Source: Rugalucina vietnamica
Taxonomy: Eukaryota > Mollusca > Bivalvia > Lucinida > Lucinidae
DNA: 64,000 bases
Direction of reading: 5' to 3'
NCBI GenBank assembly: GCA_964017185.1
Contig: OZ024874.1
Location: 21,560,457-21,624,456 of the forward strand
In this document: positions 60,201 to 64,000 of the stretch, piece after piece
Layout of the letters: every line of letters begins with the position of its first letter
Numbering within the stretch: position 1 is the first letter of the stretch
The notes under the pieces: model-generated
Database searches by the model: none
What the model was told of the DNA's origin: nothing
What the model saw: only the letters and a program-made list of their open reading frames with translations
Program-made: the position numbers and the translations under genes

Positions 60201-61975
60201 ATAGACTTACAATTGGAAAAACTAAAAAAATCTTCTTCTCTGAAACCACTAGGCCCACAGCTTTGATATTTGGTATGTAGCAATGGCTAATGGTCCTCTA
60301 CATATATTGTGCCATTCATGCCCCTGGGGTCAAATTTGGCCACGCCCCCCGGGTTGATAGTCTCCATAGACTTACTATGGGAAAAAAATTAAAAAATCTT
60401 CTTCTCTGAAACCACAGGGCCCACAGCTTTGATATTTTGTAGGTGGCAATGGCTAATGGTCCTCTACATAAATTGTGCCAATCATGCCCCTGGGGTCAAA
60501 TTTGGCTACGCCCCGGGGGTCGATAGTCTCCATAGACCTACAATAGGAAAAAACTAAAAACATCTTCTTCTCTGAAACCACTAGGCCAACAGCTTTGATA
60601 TTTGGTATGTAGCAATGGCTAATGGTCCTCTACAGAAATTGTGCCATTCATGCCCCTGGGGTCAAATTTGGCCACGCCCCGGGGGTTGATAGTCTCAATA
60701 GACTTACTATGGGAAAAAAAAACAAAAAATCTTCTTCTCTGAAACCACAGGGGCCACAGCTTTGATATTTTGTATGTGGCAATGGCTAATGGTCCTCTAC
60801 ATAAATTGTGCCAATCATGTTCCCGGGGTCAAATTTGGCCACGCCCCGGGGGTCGATAGTCTCCATAGACCTACAATAGGAAAAACTAAAAAAATCTTCT
60901 TCTCTGAAACCACTAGGCCCACAGCTTTGATATTTGGTATGTAGCAATGGCTAATGGTCCTCTACATAAATTGTGCCATTCATGCCCCTGGGGTCAAATT
61001 TGGCCACGCCACGGGGGTTGATAGTCTCCATAGACTTACTATGGGAAAAAAATTAAAAAATCTTCTTCTCTGAAACCACTAGGCCCACAGCTTTGATATT
61101 TGGTAGCAATGGCTAATGGTCCTCTACATAAATTGTGCCATTCATGCCCCTGGGGTCAAATTTGGCCAGGCCCCTGAGGTTGATAGTCTCAATAGACTTG
61201 CTATGGGAAAAAAATTCAAAAATCTTCTTCTCTGAAACCACAGGGCACACAGCTTTGATATTTTGTATGTGGCAATGGCTAATGGTCCTCTACATAAATT
61301 GTGCCGGCCATGCCCCTGGGGTCAAATTTGGCCACGCCCCGGGGGTAGATAGTCTCCATAGACTTACAATGGGAAAAACTAACAAAAATCTTCTTCTCTG
61401 AAACCAAAAGGCCCAGAGCTTCTATATTTTGTATGTAGCAATGTTTGGTAGTCCCCATTATAAATCGTGCCAGTCATGCCCCTGGGTCAAATTTGGCCAT
61501 GCCCCGGGGGTCAATAGTGTCCATGCATAGACTTTCATTGGTCGATTCTCAATTAATTTAAATCTCATGAGCTTACAATGTGATAATCTCTCAGGTGAGC
61601 TACAGGACCAATGGTCCTCTAGTTGTGTAATGTCACATGCATGTATGCTATTAATTTACCAAGCATGTTGGACTTCAAAAAAAAACTGACAGACTGAAAA
61701 TTTGTAGGTCTTCTGACTCTTCAAAGACCAAATGGCTTAGAAACTGAAGATGAACCTAAAATAAGAAGAAATTATAGAATAATAATGGTTGCTTTTGCAT
61801 GTTTTTCCTCATGATAGGATCTTAACATTGATTACTATCATAGGCCTAACTGTATTTTCAGGGGTCAGATTCCGAAGCCAGTGAAATGAGGAAGAAGAGG
61901 AGAAAGGACAAAGACAAGAAGCATAAAAAACACAAGAAACATAAGAAACATGCTCAGAGAGATGATGACGATCAG
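39238..61975 (+). CDS. SRRM1: SRRM1 (SRm160) splicing coactivator, 14 exons, 3' end outside window
   Basis: The gene is split into 14 coding exons: 39238-39261, 42512-42601, 43231-43353, 46114-46284, 47128-47228, 47722-47916, 48493-48960, 49301-49543, 49880-49967, 51723-51867, 52591-52750, 57974-58045, 58396-59530 and 61862-61975. All junctions seen are AG/GT and the phases chain without a break over 3129 nt (1043 codons). The product opens MTDAGFFK-GTSADQDNR, then carries a PWI domain (about residues 27-128, P51-W52-I53). Long Arg/Ser, Arg/Asp/Glu and Ser/Pro low-complexity regions follow, with a Lys/His-rich stretch at about 1015-1035. This matches the SRRM1 family in domain order and local sequence. 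SRRM1 is known as a nuclear splicing coactivator that bridges SR proteins and snRNPs and associates with the exon junction complex; PWI binds nucleic acid. No stop codon occurs before 61975, and exon 14 ends in a splice donor, so the C-terminal exon or exons lie past 64000. Confidence 0.95.
39505..39562 (+). repeat. Short LINE fragment
   Basis: GGCCAAATGGGAAATAGATT reads WEIDWQMKFNV, the same RT-distal motif as in LINE 1 at about 17225. It ends at the left border of J. Confidence 0.5.
39565..41300. mobile_element. J: 1.7-kb inverted-repeat element in SRRM1 intron 1
   Basis: Arms of about 200 bp at each end pair (CCAAGGCCAGTCTGGACGGA to TGACTTGTAACTGATGAT and the complement). Inside, GACAATTCACCGACA or a close variant occurs many times, direct in the left half and inverted in the right half. 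An H element is nested at 40003-40278. The short frames in the two arms are mirror products, not genes. Confidence 0.75.
40003..40278 (-). mobile_element. H-family foldback element nested in J
   Basis: Reverse copy. It runs from AAAACTTGCCCATGCAAC through the hairpin GAGGCGGTTCTAACGAGTAC to GGACATGTTTTCCTGATG. One hairpin arm has lost about 12 bp. Confidence 0.75.
41430..42290 (-). mobile_element. LINE 4: C-terminal fragment in SRRM1 intron 1
   Basis: A single open minus-strand frame (42277-41456) covers only the region after the RT catalytic motifs: WEKTWGMEFHPQKC, SKYLGVDIQSNLTWN, VQRRSARFVTSRYG, YSFFPRTIPLWNRLP. The 5' part is absent, as usual for truncated LINE insertions. A (TAC)n tract at 41432-41446 marks the 3' tail. 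The frame is still open, so the insertion is fairly young. Confidence 0.85.
42512..42601 (+). CDS. SRRM1: SRRM1 exon 2
   Basis: Thirty codons (residues 9-38) begin after TTTCTTACAG and end at AAG|GTATCT. They encode GTSADQDNRFADKK and the first helix leading into the PWI domain. Confidence 0.95.
42712..42922. mobile_element. G-family foldback in SRRM1 intron 2
   Basis: It starts GAGCCACCACATGAGAAAAC. The central hairpin is GATCAGCTGTGCAG-TGCACAGCTGATC. It ends ATTGTTGGTTTTCTCGTG. Confidence 0.78.
43231..43353 (+). CDS. SRRM1: SRRM1 exon 3 (PWI core)
   Basis: Forty-one codons (residues 39-79) begin after GTTGTTTAAG and end at AGG|GTAAAC. The diagnostic P-W-I triad is at residues 51-53, followed by the conserved acidic DDVIVEFVFNQLE-type helix. 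Confidence 0.95.
43354..46113 (+). other. SRRM1 intron 3, mostly single-copy
   Basis: No mobile element is recognised in these 2.76 kb apart from a 63-bp tandem duplication at 45648-45773 (CTGAAACTGCAATGTCAATT and onward, one mismatch between copies). Confidence 0.6.
46114..46284 (+). CDS. SRRM1: SRRM1 exon 4 (end of PWI)
   Basis: Fifty-seven codons (residues 80-136) begin after CTGTCTCCAG and end at CAG|GTAAAC. The exon contains the MQINLTGFL and FMGELW signatures of the second half of the PWI fold, then a charged helix. Confidence 0.95.
46440..46630 (+). mobile_element. tRNA-derived SINE, decayed, SRRM1 intron 4
   Basis: B-box-like GGGGTTCAAACTC lies at 46519, with a body ending CCCAACATAACTGGAAAATT. 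A second orphan SINE tail lies at 46345-46410. Confidence 0.5.
46722..46882 (+). mobile_element. tRNA-derived SINE, SRRM1 intron 4
   Basis: A box TGGTAGAGCATC at 46744 and B box GGGTTTGATCCC at 46788. The 3' end is ATTGTTGAATTGGTC followed by a CAAACAAA tail. Confidence 0.7.
46885..47116. mobile_element. G-family foldback abutting SRRM1 exon 5 acceptor
   Basis: The ends are GAGCCGCCTCGTGACAAAAC and TTTCTCATGACGGCTC; the centre is GATCAGCTGTGCAGTTACTG and its complement. It ends 11 bp before the first base of exon 5 (47128), leaving only ATTATTTTGTAG as native acceptor sequence. Confidence 0.8.
47128..47228 (+). CDS. SRRM1: SRRM1 exon 5
   Basis: 101 nt (residues 137-169 plus two bases) encode a charged helix rich in Glu, Arg and Lys. 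The acceptor ATTATTTTGTAG has a very short pyrimidine tract because a foldback element ends about a dozen bases upstream. The donor is AAAAG|GTCAGT. Confidence 0.9.
47528..47700 (+). mobile_element. tRNA-derived SINE, SRRM1 intron 5
   Basis: A box GTGGTAGAGCACC and B box GGGTTAGAATCCC are present. The tail region CAACATGACTGAAATATT matches the other SINEs here. It ends about 20 bp before the exon 6 acceptor. Confidence 0.65.
47722..47916 (+). CDS. SRRM1: SRRM1 exon 6 (first RS block)
   Basis: 195 nt, entered and left in phase 2, after TTTTTATAG and before GTAAGA. It encodes the first dense Arg/Ser-Pro block (RRRSSTSPRRRR-like), ending in an acidic PVRNGED stretch. Confidence 0.92.
48493..48960 (+). 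CDS. SRRM1: SRRM1 exon 7 (acidic region, then RS/RD repeats)
   Basis: 468 nt begin after GTAATTTCAG and end at TCAAG|GTAACA. A Glu/Gln/Gly-rich acidic half is followed by alternating SR, then RD/ER dipeptide repeats. The open frame runs upstream into the intron, but phase 2 joining to exon 6 fixes the start at 48493. Confidence 0.92.
49301..49543 (+). CDS. SRRM1: SRRM1 exon 8 (RSPPRR repeats)
   Basis: 243 nt begin after ATGTATGTAG and end at CAGAG|GTGAGT. The correct frame is set by the phase-2 junction and gives reiterated RSRSPRR and RSPSPRR motifs. Another open frame over the same bases lacks RS character and is a shadow. Confidence 0.9.
49880..49967 (+). CDS. SRRM1: SRRM1 exon 9 (Ser/Asp patch)
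   Basis: 88 nt begin after TATGTTACAG and end at AAAAAG|GTAAGA. It encodes a PPPGSS stretch, then a run of Ser and Asp (likely CK2-type phosphorylation sites), then GGQKKGKK. Confidence 0.9.
51132..51349. mobile_element. MITE in SRRM1 intron 9
   Basis: Terminal inverted repeats TACTGTAAATTTGGAAAT and ATTTCCAAATTTACAGTA enclose about 180 bp rich in TTCGC/GCGAA. TA flanks the right end. No coding capacity. Looks like a TA-target non-autonomous DNA transposon. Confidence 0.75.
51723..51867 (+). CDS. SRRM1: SRRM1 exon 10
   Basis: 145 nt begin after TGTATGTTACAG and end at CACCAC|GTGAGT in phase 1. A VQQRRHYRSQQ motif is followed by an acidic Ser-rich run. Human SRRM1 has the same VQQRRQYRRQ-Ser-rich combination, which supports homology beyond the PWI domain. 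Confidence 0.92.
52150..52494 (+). mobile_element. tRNA-derived SINE, full length, SRRM1 intron 10
   Basis: A tRNA-like head has an A box (GGTAGCTCAGTAGG, 52169) and a B box (GGTTCGATC, 52215). The body is about 200 bp. A conserved 3' part reads TTGAAAGCGACGTTAAACCC, then (CAAA)n. It is the best preserved SINE in the window and resembles the tRNA-SINEs described from bivalves. Confidence 0.82.
52591..52750 (+). CDS. SRRM1: SRRM1 exon 11
   Basis: 160 nt begin after GTTAATCTAG and end at TTCAG|GTACAC. The exon is rich in Arg, Asp and Glu with a few Ser-Pro sites. Confidence 0.88.
53007..54985 (+). mobile_element. D5: D-family element, four core units
   Basis: Start palindrome AGCTCACCTGAGCCGTCAGG, (GTCC)n, then four units of about 458 bp starting near 53109, 53564, 54025 and 54476 with CTCTGAAACCGCTTGGCC. 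It ends CAGGTGAGCG then GGACCATTGGTCC. Short open frames recur in each unit and are not genes. Confidence 0.85.
55726..57236 (+). mobile_element. D6: D-family element, three core units
   Basis: Same ends and same unit as D5, with three units (55805, 56266, 56726). The first 460 bp are almost identical to D5. Same orientation as D5. Confidence 0.85.
57974..58045 (+). CDS. SRRM1: SRRM1 exon 12 (small)
   Basis: 72 nt begin after TTCACTGTAG and end at TATAG|GTAGGG, phase 2 on both sides. It encodes RQSPPRDRYDQRGRDYG. Both flanking junctions keep phase, so skipping it would preserve frame. It is a plausible cassette exon after a 5.2 kb repeat-filled intron. Confidence 0.85.
58396..59530 (+). CDS. 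SRRM1: SRRM1 exon 13 (large RS exon)
   Basis: 1135 nt (residues 627-1005) begin after TTTTTGACAG and end at TCGGAG|GTAAGA. The order is RSPPRKRS, EEPPRRR-type repeats, Ser-Pro-Arg blocks, an acidic SSSSEEDD patch, then further Arg/Ser-Pro repeats. It is by far the largest exon and encodes over a third of the visible protein. Confidence 0.93.
59643..61625 (+). mobile_element. D7: D-family element with a 166-bp tandem core, SRRM1 intron 13
   Basis: Start palindrome AGCTCACCTGAGCCTAAGG and a (GTC)n tract, then about ten repeats of about 166 bp (59868-61530), each with CATAGACTTAC, TCTTCTTCTCTGAAACCAC and GTCAAATTTGGCCACGCC. It ends CTCAGGTGAGCTACAGGACC. Confidence 0.85.
61862..61975 (+). CDS. 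SRRM1: SRRM1 exon 14 (Lys/His-rich)
   Basis: 114 nt, phase 0, begin after GTATTTTCAG and end at GATCAG|GTACTA. KDKKHKK-like repeats match the Lys/His block that comes before the C-terminal helix in vertebrate SRRM1. The final exon was not found by 64000. Confidence 0.92.
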
Positions 61976-62116
61976 GTACTACATGTATTTTACTTAACAT
62001 TTTCATGCCCAACATATAATTAATCGGCTTTCAAGATTTTAAATATAAAACTGCAAAATGTGCAAAGCTATAAAACTAATAGACATGATAGATGCTGTCA
62101 AAATGTATACAGTTTT

Positions 62117-63475
62117 TTTATGTCTCCCCCCGACAGGGTCGGGAGACATATTGTTTTTCCCCGTGCGTCTGTCCGTCCGTCCGTCTGTCTGTCTGTCCGT
62201 CACAAATCGTGTCCGCTCTATAACTTGAAAACCGTTAAAGATTTTTCAGTGAAACTTGGTACACTTGTAAACCACGACGAGACGATGTGTCATGCACAAG
62301 AACCATAACTCTAGCTTGAGTATTTTTGGAGTTATTTCCCTTTGATTATTTTCGATACAATTTCGTGTCCGCTGTATAACTTGAAAACCGTTAAAGATTT
62401 TTCAATAAAACTTGGTACACTTGTAAACCACGACGAGACGATGTGTCATGCTTAAGAACCATAACTCTAGCTTGAGTATTTTTGGAGTTATTTCCCTTTG
62501 ATTATTTTCAATACAATTTCGTGTCCGCTGTATAACTTGAAAACCGTTTAAGATTTTTCAATGAAACTTGGTACACTTGTAGACCACGACGAGACGATGT
62601 GTCATGCACAAGAACCATAACTCTGGCTTGAGTATTTTTGGAGTTATTTCCCATTGATTATTTTCGATACAATTTTGTGTCCGCTGTATAACTTGAAAAC
62701 CGTTTAAGATTTTTCAATAAAACTTGGTACACTTATTGAGCATGATCAGACGGTGTGTCATGCACAAGAACCATAACTCTGGCTTGAGTATTTTATGAGT
62801 TATTTCCCTTTGATTATTTTCCATACAATTTCGTGTCTGCTTTATAACTCAAAAATCATAAGAGTTATTTCAATGAAACTTGGTACACTTATAAAGCAGG
62901 ATGAGATTACATGTCGTGCTAAAGAACCATAACTCTTGCTTGCATATCTTTGGAGTAATTTCCCTTTGATTATTTTCCATACAATTTCGTGTCCACGCTA
63001 TAACTTGAAAACCGTAAGAGAAATTTAAGTGAAACTTGGTGCACATATAAAGCATGATGAGACGATGTGTCATGCACAAGAATTATAACTCTTGCTTTCA
63101 TATCTTTGGAGTTATTTCCCTTTGATTATTTTTCCATACAATTTCATGTCCACTCTATAACTTGAAAACCATAAGAAATATTTCAATGAAACTTGGTACA
63201 CTTATAAAGCACGATGAGATGATGTGTCATGCTAAAGAACCATAACTCTTGCTTGCATATCTTTGGAGTTATTTCCCTTTGATTACTTTTCATTCAATTT
63301 CGTGTCTGCTCTATAACTCAAAAACCATTAGAGATTTTTCAATGAAACATGGTACACTTATAAAGCATGATGCACAAGAATCATTACTCTTGCCATACAT
63401 GTGATATTTTCCTTCTCCGCGGTCGGGAGATTTTCAGTTTGATGTCGTAAATTTGCCTGTCATATCGGGAGGTTT
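62117..63475 (+). mobile_element. E: element with a 156-bp tandem core, SRRM1 intron 14
   Basis: It starts with a palindrome (TCTCCCCCCGACAGGGTCGG, GAGACAT) and a GTCC/GTCT tract. Then come eight units of about 156 bp (near 62211, 62367, 62523, 62679, 62835, 62991, 63146 and 63303) containing ATAACTTGAAAACCGT and GAAACTTGGTACACTT. It closes at CTCCGCGGTCGGGAGA. Confidence 0.85.
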
Positions 63476-63479
63476 CTTT

Positions 63480-64000
63480 TCTCGTGGTCATCACCAAAAA
63501 CATTCAAGAGCTCAGTGGTTTCGGGGGATGTTTTTGAAGTAGAAAAAAAAAGTTATCATTAGATAGGTTGTAAATTCTTACCATTTTATTTTAACGAAAG
63601 CAACAATTACATCCAAACTATTTTGAATATGAAGTGCTTAAATCCAATGTCAGCATTACAATGGGATTTTCTTTGGACTCACTGCGATATGCTCCGTAGA
63701 TTTTGGTCATTCCATAATTGTATCTATTTTTACAGCGCTTGTCACTTGAAGGCACATTGTTTATTTTGGTGATCAATTAAAAAGCTGACATCAGGCTTGA
63801 TTAATCAGTTAATTTTAAATAATCCTTCTTGTAAAAAACATCAATTATTTCACACTCCAACACAGGCTGATTAACAGCTATATACATATCTATAAATAGC
63901 CTCCAGGTATCAGTGACACAAATTATCGAGTCAATATTGAATACACACTGCTGTATTGGGTACCGTATTTATACTACACTTTACATAAAGAAATGGACAC
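63480..64000 (+). other. SRRM1 intron 14, remaining part
   Basis: AT-rich sequence without a recognised repeat, splice acceptor plus coding exon, or SRRM1 C-terminal codons. Confidence 0.5.

Noticed and set aside
59868-63400. CRISPR-like array
   Set aside because: The repeated units are contiguous 156-166 bp tandem monomers without unique spacers, in an animal intron.
63480-64000. Terminal SRRM1 exon
   Set aside because: I looked for the family's C-terminal helix codons after an acceptor; none is visible before the window ends.

Overview
The window is animal nuclear DNA, AT-rich and crowded with repeats. The dispersed repeat families, the tRNA-derived SINEs ending in (CAAA)n, the CR1/Jockey-type LINE remnants and the intron-exon structure all point to a mollusc, most likely a bivalve. 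I cannot name the species from sequence alone.

One gene dominates the right half. It is the orthologue of SRRM1 (SRm160, serine/arginine repetitive matrix protein 1) on the + strand. I placed 14 coding exons between 39238 and 61975. All have canonical GT/AG junctions, and their phases chain into one 1043-codon frame starting with a PWI domain. The stop codon and 3' UTR lie beyond base 64000. Its introns carry almost all the right-hand repeats: a long inverted-repeat element and a truncated LINE in intron 1, MITE-like foldbacks in introns 2, 4 and 9, SINEs in introns 4, 5 and 10, nested tandem-repeat elements in introns 11 and 13, and a 156-bp tandem array in intron 14.

The left half (1-39000) holds one intact single-exon sulfotransferase gene of the heparan sulfate glucosamine 3-O-sulfotransferase type (22200-23309). 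Its close paralogue (9398-10466) is broken by a 10-bp insertion. The two copies belong to a segmental duplication. Copy 1 spans about 9314-12720 and copy 2 about 22137-32120. Copy 2 is the same unit blown up about threefold by later insertions, so copy 1 serves as a natural empty-site control for several repeat families.

Everything else is mobile or repetitive DNA. For reference I use letters. A: about 300-390 bp interspersed repeat, a dozen copies. C: about 320-375 bp cassette, often head-to-tail. D: 1.5-3.4 kb elements with conserved palindromic ends and interchangeable tandem-repeat cores. E and F: two further elements with the same layout. G, H and P: foldback or MITE-like elements. I: about 1.0 kb long-arm inverted repeat. 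J: 1.7 kb inverted repeat with a reiterated 15-mer. L: extension of A. Four LINE remnants, a 627-bp pure (GATA)n tract, and (AT)n, (GT)n, (TTTA)n, poly-A and poly-T tracts complete the picture. Stretches not listed as features (roughly 1-570, 5470-6485, 6900-7900, 8645-9310, 17960-18400 and 63480-64000) show nothing I recognise.
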